Source of the DNA: Chloroflexota bacterium
GTDB taxonomy: Bacteria > Chloroflexota > Anaerolineae > 4572-78 > J111
Reading direction: 5' to 3'
DNA length: 64,000 nt
Assembly: GCA_016860845.1 (NCBI GenBank)
Contig: BOKF01000007.1
Location: 62,001-126,000 of the forward strand
Shown here: piece by piece, positions 35,684 through 45,240 of the stretch
How positions within the stretch are numbered: the stretch's first letter is position 1
Layout of the letters: each line of letters begins with the position of its first letter
Program-made: the position numbers and the translations under genes
The notes under the pieces: generated by a model
Database searches by the model: none
Seen by the model: only the letters and a program-made list of their open reading frames with translations
Told to the model about the DNA's origin: nothing

Positions 35684-36460
35684 TTACGCAGCCTCCATTT
35701 CTTTCTCTTTGATTAAGTTATCGTAACCTTCCTCCTCCAGCCGCTCCGCCAGTTCCGGCCCGCCGGATTCGATGATCTGGCCGTTGTAAAGGATATGGAC
35801 AAAGTCGGGCTTGACGTAATTCAAAATTCGCTGGTAGTGGGTAATAACGATAAAAGAGCGGTCAGGCCCGGTCAGGGCGTTCACCCCCTCGGAAACAACT
35901 TTTAGGGCGTCAATGTCCAGCCCGGAGTCCGTCTCATCCAGAATGGCGTACTTCGGCTCAAGCAGGGCCATCTGTAATATTTCGGCCCGTTTCTTCTCGC
36001 CGCCGGAAAAACCTTCGTTCAAATAACGCCGGGCGAACTCTTTATCTATCTTGAGCAGGTTCATCTTCTCGTTCATCAGCTTGCGGAACTCGGTGATGGG
36101 AATGCCTTTGGTTTTGCCATCGCCATTCTTTTCACCTTTTACCGCGTTGACCGCCGTGCGCAAAAAGTTAGCCATGCTGATGCCGGGAATCGCCGTAGGG
36201 TACTGAAAGGCCAGAAACAGGCCCATTTTGGCCCGTTCGTCGGGGGTCAGTTCCAGCAGGTTAACGTCGTCCATCCAGACTTCGCCATCCTCCACCTCAT
36301 ACTTGGGATGGCCGGCCAGGGCATAGGCCAGAGTGCTTTTGCCAGAGCCGTTTGGCCCCATGATGGCGTGGATTTCACCCAGGCCAACTTCCAAATTCAA
36401 ACCTTTTAAAATCGGTTTCTCGTCAATGCTAACACGCAAATCCTTGATTACCAGGGACAT
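35684..36460 (-). CDS. sufC: Fe-S assembly ATPase SufC
   Basis: 258 residues. ABC ATPase motifs in order: Walker [10 protein letters not shown] (~36-44), Q-loop [12 protein letters not shown], signature [12 protein letters not shown], Walker [15 protein letters not shown] and the H-loop VITHYQR. SufC hydrolyses ATP to drive SufBD rearrangement. First gene of the minus-strand suf transcript, with a near-consensus promoter upstream. Confidence 0.96.
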   Translation of the reverse strand: MSLVIKDLRVSIDEKPILKGLNLEVGLGEIHAIMGPNGSGKSTLAYALAGHPKYEVEDGEVWMDDVNLLELTPDERAKMGLFLAFQYPTAIPGISMANFLRTAVNAVKGEKNGDGKTKGIPITEFRKLMNEKMNLLKIDKEFARRYLNEGFSGGEKKRAEILQMALLEPKYAILDETDSGLDIDALKVVSEGVNALTGPDRSFIVITHYQRILNYVKPDFVHILYNGQIIESGGPELAERLEEEGYDNLIKEKEMEAA

Positions 36461-36519
36461 CTTAACTTCAAAACTCCTTTATATCTGGGGGATAAATGAT
36501 ATTTTTGATTGCGGGGCTT

Positions 36520-36548
36520 ATTGTAGCACAGCCATTCGACTTTGTCAA
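36520..36548 (-). promoter_or_regulatory. suf operon promoter
   Basis: Minus strand TTGACA (36548-36543), 17-base spacer and TACAAT (36525-36520), about 60 bases before sufC. Near-consensus, so expression is probably controlled by repression, as expected for a SufR-type regulator encoded divergently. Confidence 0.8.
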
Positions 36549-36566
36549 CTATTTTGTTATTTAATA

Positions 36567-36595
36567 TTGCAAAGTTACGAAAGTTGTGGTACAAT
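36567..36595 (+). promoter_or_regulatory. sufR promoter and candidate operator
   Basis: TTGCAA (36567-36572), 17-base spacer, TACAAT (36590-36595). The spacer contains a direct repeat AAAGTT (36571-36576, 36580-36585) with 9-base spacing. The two divergent promoters are back to back with about 20 bases between their -35 boxes, so one bound repressor could cover both. Confidence 0.65.
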
Positions 36596-36632
36596 TGAGC
36601 TATCAAATTCAAACGTAACATATTAACACAAA

Positions 36633-36735
36633 AAAAAGAAATTAGAAATTAGAAAAAAGAGATTAGAAATTAGAAGGCCACATTTGCCCTAAAATCCTTG
36701 CTCCTCTTGAATTTTTATTTTTAATTTCTTATTTC
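36633..36735. repeat. AT-rich inverted repeat (attagaaattaga family)
   Basis: gaaattagaaattagaaa on the left and ttttatttttaatttctta on the right flank ~50 bases in the sufR leader. A related element precedes the histidine kinase gene at 51575-51683. Pairing is imperfect. Confidence 0.55.
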
Positions 36736-36755
36736 GCCTTGCCGGAGCTGAACTG

Positions 36756-37421
36756 ATGATTGGACAGACAAATAACTCTCTCTTTAAACAAATGCCGATG
36801 ACTCGCCGCCGCATTTTGACTCTTTTAAAGGAAGAAAAAGAACTGACGGCGGATCAACTGGCTGAGATTCTGGGTATCAGCTCGGTCGCGGTGCGCCGGC
36901 ACTTAACGAAGTTGGAAAGCGACCAGTTGGTTGAATATAAAGAGGTGCAGCGCGGCATGGGCCGGCCCAGCTTTGTCTATCACCTGGGTGAAGCTGCGGC
37001 TACCTTTTTTCCACGCCGCTACGAGGAGCTGGCCAACACCGTTTTGGAGACGATCAAAGATTTGTACGGCGCCGACGCGGTGGATGCCGTATTTCGGGTC
37101 AGGTCCGAGCAGCTCATTAGCGACTACCGGCGCAAGATCAACGGCAAAACCCTCGATGCCCGCTTAGAGCAGGTGACCCAACTGCGCGAAGCTGACGGCT
37201 ATATGTCGAGCTGGGAGCAAGATCAGGACGGCATTTTTATCCTGCGTGAAGCTAATTGCCCCATCATCAACGTGGTTGCCGGCTGCGGCGCGGCCTGCAA
37301 TCACGATCAGGCCATACTTGAAACCTTGCTCGATGCCGAAGTTACCCGTAAGGGCCACCTGGCTAAGGGGGATGGAGCCTGCATCTACGAAGTGCGGCCC
37401 AAAACCCAGGCTGAGCAGTAA
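36756..37421 (+). CDS. sufR: SufR-like Fe-S-sensing transcriptional repressor
   Basis: 221 residues. Winged helix at ~15-75 ([20 protein letters not shown]) of the DeoR/ArsR kind, and a C-terminal domain with cysteines 168, 177, 181 and 209 ([16 protein letters not shown]...DGACIY), the pattern expected for a Fe-S ligand set. SufR represses suf genes when it holds a cluster. Divergent placement opposite sufC supports this strongly. The protein resembles cyanobacterial and actinobacterial SufR. Confidence 0.87.
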   Translation: MIGQTNNSLFKQMPMTRRRILTLLKEEKELTADQLAEILGISSVAVRRHLTKLESDQLVEYKEVQRGMGRPSFVYHLGEAAATFFPRRYEELANTVLETIKDLYGADAVDAVFRVRSEQLISDYRRKINGKTLDARLEQVTQLREADGYMSSWEQDQDGIFILREANCPIINVVAGCGAACNHDQAILETLLDAEVTRKGHLAKGDGACIYEVRPKTQAEQ

Positions 37422-37473
37422 GCCGCACCCCCTCATTTGCCGCCGTTCTTTACCTTCGCTACAATTACATCCG

Positions 37474-37504
37474 AGTAGGGGCAAGTCTGCGACTTGCCCC
37501 TACT
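37474..37504. repeat. perfect palindrome (agtaggggcaagtc)
   Basis: agtaggggcaagtc (37474-37487) and gacttgcccctact (37491-37504) form an exact 14-bp stem with a three-base loop, 26 bases before the mrp start. Dispersed-element-like; no T-run. Confidence 0.75.
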
Positions 37505-37530
37505 TATCAACGACAATCAGGAGCAAATTT

Positions 37531-38625
37531 ATGTCAAAAGTTACTGAAGCTCAGGTGATGGAGGCGCTCAGCCACGTTATCGAGCCGGAATTGCACAAAG
37601 ACTTGGTTACCCTCGACATGGTCAAGAATTTGAACATCAACGACGCCCAGGTCAATTTTACCATTATGCTGACCACCCCGGCCTGTCCTCTGAAACACCA
37701 GATGGAAGCTGAGGCCAAGGCCGCCTTGTTGGCCATCCCCGGCGTAGAAAAGGTTAATGTCAGTTTTGACGCTAACATACCTGCTGACGCTCGCTTGATG
37801 AGCAAGATGAACATCGGCGTAAAAAACGCCATTGCCGTCGCGTCCGGCAAAGGGGGGGTCGGCAAAAGCACGATGTCGGCCAACCTGGCGCTTAGTTTGG
37901 CTCTGGATGGGGCCAAAGTGGGACTGCTGGATGCCGATGTTTACGGCCCGAACATTCCCATGATGATGGGCATCAACGAGCGACCCAAGGGCCAAAACAA
38001 CAAAATTATCCCCCCTCAAGCTTATGGTGTCAAAATAATGAGTATGGGCTTTTTGGTAGACCCCAACCAGCCGGTCATCTGGCGCGGTCCAATGATTCAT
38101 AATGCCTTGCGCCAGTTTTTGCAGGATGTAGATTGGGGCACGCTCGACTACCTGGTGGTAGATTTGCCGCCGGGCACCGGCGACGCCAGCTTAAGCCTGG
38201 CCCAGAGCCTGAGCCTGACCGGCGCGGTGATTGTCACCACGCCCCAGCAGGTCGCTCTGAGTGACGTGGTCCGCGGGGTGGCGATGTTCCAGCAGTTAAA
38301 TGTGCCAATTTTGGGCGTGATTGAAAATATGAGCTACTTTATTGCCCCAGATACCGGCAACCGCTACGATATTTTTGGACACGGCGGCGGCGCGGCCATG
38401 GCCCAAGAAGTGGGCGTTGACTTTTTGGGCGAAATCCCGCTCGAACCGCAGGTCCGCATGGGCGGCGATGAAGGCAGCCCCATTGTTGTCCGCGCGCCTG
38501 AATCGGCGGCGGCGCAGGCCATTCGTGGAGTGGCGCAAAAAGTCGCCGCAGCGGTCAGCGTCCAGAACTTATTACGCACCCCGCGCCAGTTCCAGGCCGA
38601 TCCGACCCTTTCGATCTTGAGTTAG
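37531..38625 (+). CDS. mrp: Mrp/ApbC-type Fe-S scaffold ATPase with N-terminal DUF59
   Basis: 364 residues from ATG 37531 (AGGAG upstream); a much longer in-frame reading is rejected. Residues 1-90: DUF59 ([31 protein letters not shown]). Residues ~105-350: deviant P-loop ATPase [29 protein letters not shown], the switch [13 protein letters not shown]. The CxxC usually found near the C-terminus of Nbp35/Mrp proteins is not evident. It carries and transfers [4Fe-4S] clusters. Likely co-transcribed with sufR. Confidence 0.9.
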   Translation: MSKVTEAQVMEALSHVIEPELHKDLVTLDMVKNLNINDAQVNFTIMLTTPACPLKHQMEAEAKAALLAIPGVEKVNVSFDANIPADARLMSKMNIGVKNAIAVASGKGGVGKSTMSANLALSLALDGAKVGLLDADVYGPNIPMMMGINERPKGQNNKIIPPQAYGVKIMSMGFLVDPNQPVIWRGPMIHNALRQFLQDVDWGTLDYLVVDLPPGTGDASLSLAQSLSLTGAVIVTTPQQVALSDVVRGVAMFQQLNVPILGVIENMSYFIAPDTGNRYDIFGHGGGAAMAQEVGVDFLGEIPLEPQVRMGGDEGSPIVVRAPESAAAQAIRGVAQKVAAAVSVQNLLRTPRQFQADPTLSILS

Positions 38626-38641
38626 GGTCTCAGCAACGAGA

Positions 38642-39121
38642 ATGAATGATCAGCGAGGATCAATGGAGACTTCCCTCGAAGCTACCCTTGAAAAAATCGA
38701 GCGGGGTTATGCGCAACTGGTGCGCCTGTATCGGAGTGTGCCGGTCACGACTCTGATTGAGCCAATATTACCCAACGGCTGGTCGGTGAAGGATACGCTG
38801 GCTCACATCGCTGCCTGGGAATGGCGCTGCGCTTCCCTGCTCAACGAGTCACATCAAACAGACCTACCCTTGAAAGCCAGCCCCGATGTCGAGGCGCTGA
38901 ATCGGGAGTCTTATTACGAACGGCAAGAATGGAGCTGGTCTGAGGTAGAGGAAGATTTCCGGCAGGCCCATGAGGCGCTGTTGGCTGCCATCAAAGAACT
39001 GCCGCCGCAGCGTTTAAGCGCAGCCATCGTACAGCGGACCATCGCCGAAGAAACCTGGGAGCATTACGCCGAGCACTTGCCCGATTTGGAACGGTGGCAT
39101 AAGCAAGCAGACAGAAGATAG
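38642..39121 (+). CDS. ClbS/DfsB-family four-helix bundle protein
   Basis: 159 residues. NGWSVKDTLAHIAAWEWRC and the C-terminal ETWEHYAEHLPDLERW fit the DinB-like ClbS/DfsB family, a metal-binding or hydrolase helical bundle. ClbS protects against colibactin; other roles are unknown. An in-frame ATG at 38663 has a GAGG just upstream and may be the real start. The last two codons and stop come from the repeat at 39114-39200. Confidence 0.75.
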   Translation: MNDQRGSMETSLEATLEKIERGYAQLVRLYRSVPVTTLIEPILPNGWSVKDTLAHIAAWEWRCASLLNESHQTDLPLKASPDVEALNRESYYERQEWSWSEVEEDFRQAHEALLAAIKELPPQRLSAAIVQRTIAEETWEHYAEHLPDLERWHKQADRR

Positions 39122-39200
39122 CAGATAGAAAATGGAAGATAGTGGATAGCGCGTAGAATAATTGCTATCTACCATCCTCTATCTTCCATCTACTATCTTC
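39114..39200. repeat. long imperfect inverted repeat (gaagatag family)
   Basis: Arms 39114-39150 and 39164-39200 pair at 30 of 37 positions around a 13-base loop. It spans the convergent ends of the ClbS-like and anti-sigma genes; the latter's stop directly abuts its right arm. Confidence 0.8.
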
Positions 39201-40706
39201 CTACTCGCTCCAGCTTAACTGCTCGTCATACCAATCACGCTGCCCGTAGGGAGGTTCGTTAGGCGGGGTGAAGACCCCCCCATCGAAGCTAAAGATGCGC
39301 CGCGTTTCCCCAGTAGCCACATGCAGCAGCCAAATCCCCCAATTCCCTTCCCGGTTTGATAGAAAAGCCAGCCATTGCCCATCAGGCGACCAAGCCGGCA
39401 GCCCATCAATGGCCGGATCATCGGTCAGACGGCGAACATTCTCCCCATTGCTGTCTACAACATAAAGATCCCAGTTGCCCCCAGGGTTGGCCATGTAGGC
39501 AATTTCTGCGGAGACGGGCGACCAATCCAGGGATTGGGCCAGTTTGTTTTCCAGAATAGACTGGGAGCCATATTCACTATTTTCAAGATCACCCACCCAG
39601 ATTCCGCAGCGATTGCCGGTATTATCACAGGTGATAAAGGCGAAATGAAAACCATCCGGGGCAAAGGTAGGCGACTGACCCTCGCGGCGTAAATTGATCT
39701 CTTTTTCGCCATCCCCCCACGACGTATATAAGCGCCAGCGCCGGTCTACCTCCCGCTTCGAGGCATAGATCAGCCGGTACTCCTTGGGTGACCAATCGGG
39801 CTGGGCGTCTTCAAAAAACCCGCCGACGCGATAAGAGACTTTCCCTTCCACGTCTCCACTCAACAAAGAGCGCGGGCTGGTCGGTTCGCTATAGGCGCGA
39901 TAAGCCAGTTGATACTCCCCATCGGCAAAACGCAGGGCCGGCTCCGAGACGCCATCCAGGGGAAAGAGGCGATGGTTCGTCCCGTCTGCGTTGATCAAGT
40001 GCGTCTCATAAACCTGCCGGCCAGGAGCTTGATTAAAATAGGCAAAGGCAATGGTTCCGGTGGGGGGTTCAGGCGTGTGGGTTGGCGCCGGGGCTGGCTG
40101 CACTGGGCTTATTGGCATACTTTCCGGCTGGGACAAGGGCATTTTTTGCGCTTCCAGCCCGCTTTCAGCAGTCTCTGCGGTCCTGGGTGTCGAGGTCACT
40201 TTTTCCAGAGTATCGCCGACAGAAGATTTGGTTAAGGTTGGCGCAGGGGTGGTGCTGGACAGTGGGGTGGGAGTGGGAGTCGCAGCTACAACTTGCTCGG
40301 CAGTGCCATCCGAACCTGGACTTAACGAGACGATTTCGGACGGAATGTCGGCCCCCAGGAGCTGTCCGCGAATGACTGTCCAGACTCCAAAAGCAAGCAA
40401 AGCAATTACAGTCGCTGTGCCAATGGTATTCAGAACCCGGCCAGGGAAAGTCCAGTTGAAAGACCAGGGCTGGGGGGTATTAGCTGCCCGGCGAACGCGC
40501 TGCCGCAGCGCTGGCGGCAGGGTAGGTTGTCCCAGCGCAGCCAGCATTGTCGGTTTTAACTCATCAACCAGGCGGCGGGCGATGTGGAGCTGCTCTCTAC
40601 AAGGCTGGCAAAGCGCCAGGTGCGCTTCAACGGAACGACGTTCCGCTGGCGAAAGACGATTGTCCAGATAGGCTTCGAGCAAAAAGGTCACATGATTAGT
40701 GGGCAT
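39201..40706 (-). CDS. anti-sigma factor with zinc finger, TM helix and TolB-like propeller
   Basis: 501 residues from ATG 40706 (an upstream ATG at 40718 is possible). Residues 1-45: zf-HC2 anti-sigma domain with HLALCQPC. A transmembrane helix lies near 95-115 (IGTATVIALLAFGVWTVI), then a Pro/Thr linker, and from ~210 a PD40/TolB-like beta-propeller (PDWSPKEYRLIYASKREVD, PAWSPDGQWLAFLSNREGN). The external propeller may sense a ligand or cell-wall state and release the sigma factor. It overlaps the 3' end of the sigma gene, so the two are coupled. Confidence 0.88.
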   Translation of the reverse strand: MPTNHVTFLLEAYLDNRLSPAERRSVEAHLALCQPCREQLHIARRLVDELKPTMLAALGQPTLPPALRQRVRRAANTPQPWSFNWTFPGRVLNTIGTATVIALLAFGVWTVIRGQLLGADIPSEIVSLSPGSDGTAEQVVAATPTPTPLSSTTPAPTLTKSSVGDTLEKVTSTPRTAETAESGLEAQKMPLSQPESMPISPVQPAPAPTHTPEPPTGTIAFAYFNQAPGRQVYETHLINADGTNHRLFPLDGVSEPALRFADGEYQLAYRAYSEPTSPRSLLSGDVEGKVSYRVGGFFEDAQPDWSPKEYRLIYASKREVDRRWRLYTSWGDGEKEINLRREGQSPTFAPDGFHFAFITCDNTGNRCGIWVGDLENSEYGSQSILENKLAQSLDWSPVSAEIAYMANPGGNWDLYVVDSNGENVRRLTDDPAIDGLPAWSPDGQWLAFLSNREGNWGIWLLHVATGETRRIFSFDGGVFTPPNEPPYGQRDWYDEQLSWSE

Positions 40707-41346
40707 TTTGGGCCTCAAGCATCTCTGGCGTGGTCAAGCCCTTATCGGCCAAAGTCTCGGCCAGGCGGCGGCGGGCATTATGCAGCCGAGAGTAGATGGT
40801 TCCCTCTGGACAGTTAAGCATGACCGCAATTTCAACGGCAGGCAGTTCCATATAATAGTGCAATGTAATCACCTCACGTAACGGTGCGCTCAAATTCTGA
40901 ACTGCTTCCCACAGAATGTGCCGGTATTCACCCCGCAGGGCGCTGCTTTCCGGCCCCGGCCGGAAATCCGGCAGGTCGGGCGTTTCCTCGGTTTGCCGCA
41001 GCCAGGGGATAGTTAGCAAGTGTTTGCGGCGCAGGTGACTACGACAGTAGTTCAAGGCAATCTGGTAAAGCCATGTTCCAAAGCTGGCCCGGCTGGGATC
41101 GAAGCGTTGGCGGGCCTTATGAGCGCGCAGAAATGTTTCCTGCACCACATCTTCAGCCGATTGGCTTTGTTGCAACATCGCCCAGCCTAACCGATAAATG
41201 GCCGGGGCATGGCGAGTATACAACTCATCAAAGGCGTCGGCCTCGCCGCGCTGCCAGCGTTGAATGAGCGCATTTTCAGTTGGATCTTGCTCAAGAAATT
41301 TCTTCTCTTGCACGCTATTATACGCTGCCACCATTAAAGCCTTCAT
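40696..41346 (-). CDS. ECF-type RNA polymerase sigma factor
   Basis: 216 residues. Region 2 (ADAFDELYTRHAPAIYRLGW, SAEDVVQETFLRAHKA, FGTWLYQIALNYCRSHLRR) and region 4 (LSAPLREVITLHYYMELPAVEIA, GTIYSRLHNARRRLAE) are both complete, with no sigma-1.1 or region 3. It directs transcription of a stress or envelope regulon, most likely kept inactive by the fused anti-sigma protein encoded next. The target promoter motif is unknown. Confidence 0.92.
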   Translation of the reverse strand: MKALMVAAYNSVQEKKFLEQDPTENALIQRWQRGEADAFDELYTRHAPAIYRLGWAMLQQSQSAEDVVQETFLRAHKARQRFDPSRASFGTWLYQIALNYCRSHLRRKHLLTIPWLRQTEETPDLPDFRPGPESSALRGEYRHILWEAVQNLSAPLREVITLHYYMELPAVEIAVMLNCPEGTIYSRLHNARRRLAETLADKGLTTPEMLEAQNAH

Positions 41347-41581
41347 TGGTTAGAGTTAGTGACACCTCATCATAGCATATTTAGATTAAAAATGCCTAAA
41401 AATCACACGTTAAAAATCCCACGCCAAACCAGCGCTTGGCTGACTCTCCAGAAAATAGCGAACCCCTGTCGAATAAGTAACAGGCTGAAAATTCAAGGGG
41501 AATAACTACCCAATTTAGGCATGTTATGTTATAATTGACTTTACATATTGAGTTTACATATTGTAATGAAAAAGGTTATTC

Positions 41582-42013
41582 ATGGAGTCGCCGGACATGG
41601 CCAAGAGATACGCCGGTCTGAATTTGGGAGTCATCTTATCCTTATTGCTGTTGAGCGCGGGCTTCATCGCTGCCTGCGGGTCAAACGCCGCGCAAACGAC
41701 GCCTTTGGCCGACATTAAAACCGAGTTGTTGGTACGCGCTCCAGATGGCCCACTGCCCTTAAACAAATCCATCGAGGTCAAATCTCGCACGGAGGCCCAA
41801 GAGGGAGTGTCACATGTAGACCTCTACATTACCTTGCCAAGCAATCAAGAGGTTCTGGTTCGCTCCGACGCAGCGGCATTCCGGCAGACAAACTTTATCA
41901 CTTCCCAGATGTTTACTCCCAAACAAGCGGGACATTATGTGATTAAAGTCATAGGATACAACAAACAGGGCGTATCTGCCAGCTCGAATTCTATTGGTTT
42001 TGATGTGCAGTAA
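41582..42013 (+). CDS. small Ig-like lipoprotein
   Basis: 143 residues. Signal peptide with lipobox FIAAC, then one Ig-like domain (LPLNKSIEVKSRTEAQEG, VSHVDLYITLPSNQE, GHYVIKVIGYNKQG). The same type of domain recurs in the next gene and the first FHA protein. An in-frame ATG at 41597 is an alternative start. Directly upstream lies a direct repeat of tttacatattg (from ~41540 and 41553). Function unknown, probably extracytoplasmic. Confidence 0.75.
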   Translation: MESPDMAKRYAGLNLGVILSLLLLSAGFIAACGSNAAQTTPLADIKTELLVRAPDGPLPLNKSIEVKSRTEAQEGVSHVDLYITLPSNQEVLVRSDAAAFRQTNFITSQMFTPKQAGHYVIKVIGYNKQGVSASSNSIGFDVQ

Positions 42014-42015
42014 AA

Positions 42016-42113
42016 TGACCGCGGACTGCCGACCGCCGACCGCAGCTCCCCTCCTTTCAAGAGGAGAGCAGGAACCGGATTAGCGGCGGTCAGTGGTCTG
42101 TCGTCGGCGGTCG
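42016..42113. repeat. inverted repeat (gaccgccgac family) between Ig lipoprotein genes
   Basis: gaccgccgac (42031-42040) and gtcggcggtc (42103-42112) are exact, with extra imperfect pairing outside. The right arm immediately precedes the ribosome binding site of the next gene. Confidence 0.7.
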
Positions 42114-42128
42114 TTAAGGAGAGATGAA

Positions 42129-44291
42129 GTGGTTAAACATTTCTTTCGGCACAAAACAATTGCAGCTCGATTATTGGCCCTGACCGCGGTGGCGTTACTT
42201 CTGACTGCCTGCAATTGGCTTGACCTGGGCGGCGAGACAGCCACTCCTGCTCCACCCGATATTTTTGCGCCAGCCAATAATACGACGGTATTGCTGGGTG
42301 CACCGGTGCAAATTCAGAGCGGGCGCTTTGGCAGCGATGTTTCGCGGGTGGAACTATGGGTTAGAAAACCAAATGCTGCGACTGATGAGCTACTGCGCTC
42401 TGATATTCCTGAAGGCGGCAATCTGCTGCAAGAATGGAAGCCAACAGAAGTCGGCCCACACACGATTACCCTCAGATCTTTTACCGGGAATAATCCGTCC
42501 ATCCAACTGGCTAGAACCTATGAGGTAATTCCCGATGCCTTTGTTTCGCTGGCGCCCCCGGCTGCTCTGCCCGCGCCAGCTCAATCAAGCAGCCAGGCGC
42601 AGCCAACCGCCGTTCCGCCTACGCCACTGGCGGTTCCTCCCGGTCAAGCGGCTAATCAGGCTGCCAGTGAACTTCAGACAACAAGTAATGATGCGGTTAT
42701 CGTCCAGGTTGTTGCCACTTCTACCCCCGTACCGACAGCTACCCCCATTCCGCGTTATCCGCCGCCCCCTCCCATTCCCGGCGTGCCCCCCGGTCCGCTG
42801 CAGTCACCCCTACTGAATGTCAGTCCCCCGGTGTGTGATGCCGCCGAATATCTAGGGCCTTACGCCTCGGATACCAGCCGGCGGGTTGTTATCACCGAAG
42901 ATGACGATATTGCGGCTAAAGTGGTGGGTGGAACGACTGTTTTCCGGGCCTGGCGTTTGCAGAATGTGGGAACCTGCACCTGGGGACCGGGCTACGAGTT
43001 GACTTTTTATGGCGGCCGTTCGATGGGATCTGGCGGTGTGGCCTTTGAGTCAACCTTCCCTGGGGAGCCTCCTCGCCGCAACACGTTAATAGATGCCAAC
43101 CGTTTGATTGTACCGGAGGGTAAGCCTAATCAGGTGGCTGTAGTTGAGGTTCAACTGGTCGCGCCGGTCACACCAGGCATTCATCAAAGTTACTGGCGGA
43201 TGCGCAACCCGCACGGCGTCTTTTTTGGGCCGATCATAGGGGTCACAATGGAAGTAGTCCGTGATTGTGCCTTTGGTATTTATGGCGCGCCGGTGATCAA
43301 CCGCTTTGAAATTCTGGGCGTCGGCAACGTTTACCGGCCCGCCAATCCCATCAGTGTCAAGGCCGAAGTCGGTCAAAATGTGACTCTGGATTATAGCATC
43401 ATCAATGCGACCAACTTTGACATTGTCTTTGAAGAACCTAGCGGTGGGACCCAAACAGTTTCTACCCAGGATCAAAATGGACGTTTTTCTTTTCCGGCCA
43501 AAACATTGGGCCGCAATGTGATTACGCTGTACGCCGACAATGGCTCTTGTTCCATTCCGGCCACTGTTTACGTTGATGTGGTGCCGCGCGCCGGTAGTGA
43601 ATTTGAACTGGACATAATTCTGGCCAGCGGCGCTCCCGTGGCTGCCACTGACGCCAATGCCTCATTTTCGTCGGCTGTCCTGCCGGGCACTATTCAAGCG
43701 GAATGGCAGCATTATGATTCCCAGGTCAATCAAATTTTATTCAACGCCGACCTTTACAAGCGGGAGCGAGTTACGAAGTGCCTTATTGAAGGCTGGCTGT
43801 GTGGCGAAACCAGCGGCGACTGGAAATTAGTGCAGCGAGTCTCACCAGGAGAGATCAGCGATGAACCCGCCGGAGCGGCTACTGTCTGCCGCGCTTCGGA
43901 ACGGTGTAGTAGGTTACCCACGGAAATCATTGGCGCTCAGGCCGGCGCTGCGCAAGCCGAAGCGCGGATTAGCGAAGCCGAACATCTAAGTTCCATCTTT
44001 TGCCCGGCCAATGCCGGCAGCGATCCGAATGTCGAGTATGGCGTAAGCTATTACCTGGAGGCTGGCAAAGATGGCCAACCTGCCGACCCTGCTCGAAGTA
44101 ATCAAGTATTTGTCCTTTGCGGCCAAACAGCCGAAGCCAGCGATTTCCGCCCGGCTGTGTCCGAACCCCCCAGTTGTACGTTGACCGAATTGGGCGGTAT
44201 TACCTTGCCCCTTGCCTGCAACGATGTACCCATTGCCGCGGGGGTGATGGTGGTTTTGCTGATGGTGGTCCTCTGGGTTTTCTTTAAGTAG
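42129..44291 (+). CDS. NBR1-type Ig-like domain lipoprotein with C-terminal TM helix
   Basis: 720 residues from GTG 42129, preceded by AAGGAGAG; an in-frame ATG at 42093 lies in a repeat and is rejected. Lipobox near residue 28 (LLLTAC). Ig-like domain at ~40-130, Pro/Gln linker, NBR1-type Ig domain ~270-390 (TVFRAWRLQNVGTCTWGPGY, HQSYWRMRNPHGVFFGP), further strand-rich domain with cysteines, and a hydrophobic C-terminal helix (IAAGVMVVLLMVVLWVFF). Tethered at both ends. NBR1 Ig domains are common in Chloroflexota surface proteins; their partner is unknown. Confidence 0.85.
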   Translation: MVKHFFRHKTIAARLLALTAVALLLTACNWLDLGGETATPAPPDIFAPANNTTVLLGAPVQIQSGRFGSDVSRVELWVRKPNAATDELLRSDIPEGGNLLQEWKPTEVGPHTITLRSFTGNNPSIQLARTYEVIPDAFVSLAPPAALPAPAQSSSQAQPTAVPPTPLAVPPGQAANQAASELQTTSNDAVIVQVVATSTPVPTATPIPRYPPPPPIPGVPPGPLQSPLLNVSPPVCDAAEYLGPYASDTSRRVVITEDDDIAAKVVGGTTVFRAWRLQNVGTCTWGPGYELTFYGGRSMGSGGVAFESTFPGEPPRRNTLIDANRLIVPEGKPNQVAVVEVQLVAPVTPGIHQSYWRMRNPHGVFFGPIIGVTMEVVRDCAFGIYGAPVINRFEILGVGNVYRPANPISVKAEVGQNVTLDYSIINATNFDIVFEEPSGGTQTVSTQDQNGRFSFPAKTLGRNVITLYADNGSCSIPATVYVDVVPRAGSEFELDIILASGAPVAATDANASFSSAVLPGTIQAEWQHYDSQVNQILFNADLYKRERVTKCLIEGWLCGETSGDWKLVQRVSPGEISDEPAGAATVCRASERCSRLPTEIIGAQAGAAQAEARISEAEHLSSIFCPANAGSDPNVEYGVSYYLEAGKDGQPADPARSNQVFVLCGQTAEASDFRPAVSEPPSCTLTELGGITLPLACNDVPIAAGVMVVLLMVVLWVFFK

Positions 44292-44321
44292 CGCCGTCTT
44301 GACCTCAACCGAGCCTGAATC

Positions 44322-44360
44322 AAAAAGAGCAACGCCCTTATCTCGAACGTTGCTCTTTTT
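44322..44360. terminator. bidirectional terminator
   Basis: aaaaagagcaacg (44322-44334) and cgttgctcttttt (44348-44360) are exact, with A- and T-runs on either side, placed between convergent genes. Confidence 0.85.
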
Positions 44361-44376
44361 TGTTAAAAGAAGAAGC

Positions 44377-45240
44377 CTATCTTAAAATTTGGTAGGTTCC
44401 TGATGAAGGGCCGGCATTAAAATCACGGCGGAGTTCAATATTGTAGCCCCAAACTGTGATGCAGGTATTTGAAGTCAGGTTAATCACCTGGCCATCTACA
44501 ATCAGGACGGGGTAATGAGTTGGATTATCCAAATAGCCCAGGTCATCGGTGCAAATACGTGCCTGAACAGTGGTTTGGTTAGGTAAACGAAAACTTGTGG
44601 TATTGCCGGCAAGCGACCATTTTTCGAGTGTGGGTGGGGTGGGTGATCCTGTTCCGTCTATCGTCGTTTCCAGCCGCACCGAGCGCAGCCCACTGTTGCC
44701 CAAGGCAGTCAGTTCAAGCTCCAGAAAATAATTGTAGAAAGCGTTATCAACCAGCTCATTAAACAGCGAAACTTTTTCAAAGAGTCCGCCGTCATACTCT
44801 ACGGCGCTGGCGCTTTCGGCCAGAAGAATACAACGCGGTTGATTGTGGTCACACCGTTTGAGACGAAGCCGAACCTCACCCTGGTTGTCAAAATCCTGGC
44901 CAAAAACGGTTAGTCCGGCCAGTCGGGTTTGATCGGGCAGGGTCAGGGGAGCCACAAAACGGTTGCTGTCGCCGGTAAAATTGCGAGGTTGATTGCCCAG
45001 GGTTAAGAGCTGCTGGTTGAAATCTTTGTAATAGACGGCAAACTGACTCACCGGTCCGAAAGCCAGTGCCGAGATGCTGATATATTGCTGGGCCGCCCCG
45101 GTTTGGGCTGCTGTCATGGGGTCAACATTGGCCGGGGCTGCGGCTAGTACCTGGGAAAAGCCTAACAGCAAACCGGCGATAATCAACAGGGTAACCATGC
45201 TCGAAATCACCACCATCAATCCAAATTGACCTTGCTTCAT
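44377..45240 (-). CDS. putative exported protein with N-terminal TM segment
   Basis: 287 residues from ATG 45240 (GGGAGG upstream). A short basic N-terminus (MKQGQFGLM) is followed by one hydrophobic segment (VVISSMVTLLIIAGLLL), resembling a signal anchor or pilin-like leader, and then a beta-rich region with Ser/Thr patches (RLAGLTVFGQDFDNQGEVRL, CDHNQPRCILL, SVRLETTIDGTG). No known family. It is convergent with the NBR1-type gene and divergent from the FHA gene. Confidence 0.6.
   Translation of the reverse strand: MKQGQFGLMVVISSMVTLLIIAGLLLGFSQVLAAAPANVDPMTAAQTGAAQQYISISALAFGPVSQFAVYYKDFNQQLLTLGNQPRNFTGDSNRFVAPLTLPDQTRLAGLTVFGQDFDNQGEVRLRLKRCDHNQPRCILLAESASAVEYDGGLFEKVSLFNELVDNAFYNYFLELELTALGNSGLRSVRLETTIDGTGSPTPPTLEKWSLAGNTTSFRLPNQTTVQARICTDDLGYLDNPTHYPVLIVDGQVINLTSNTCITVWGYNIELRRDFNAGPSSGTYQILR

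Noticed and set aside
37246..37530. Upstream extension of the Mrp frame
   Set aside because: Overlaps the 3' part of sufR in another frame and a palindrome; the DUF59 domain begins at 37531 with a good ribosome binding site.
41391..41522. Inverted pair atgcctaaa/tttaggcat around the sigma-factor upstream gap
   Set aside because: Nine bases 120 bp apart is not enough to claim a structure or element.
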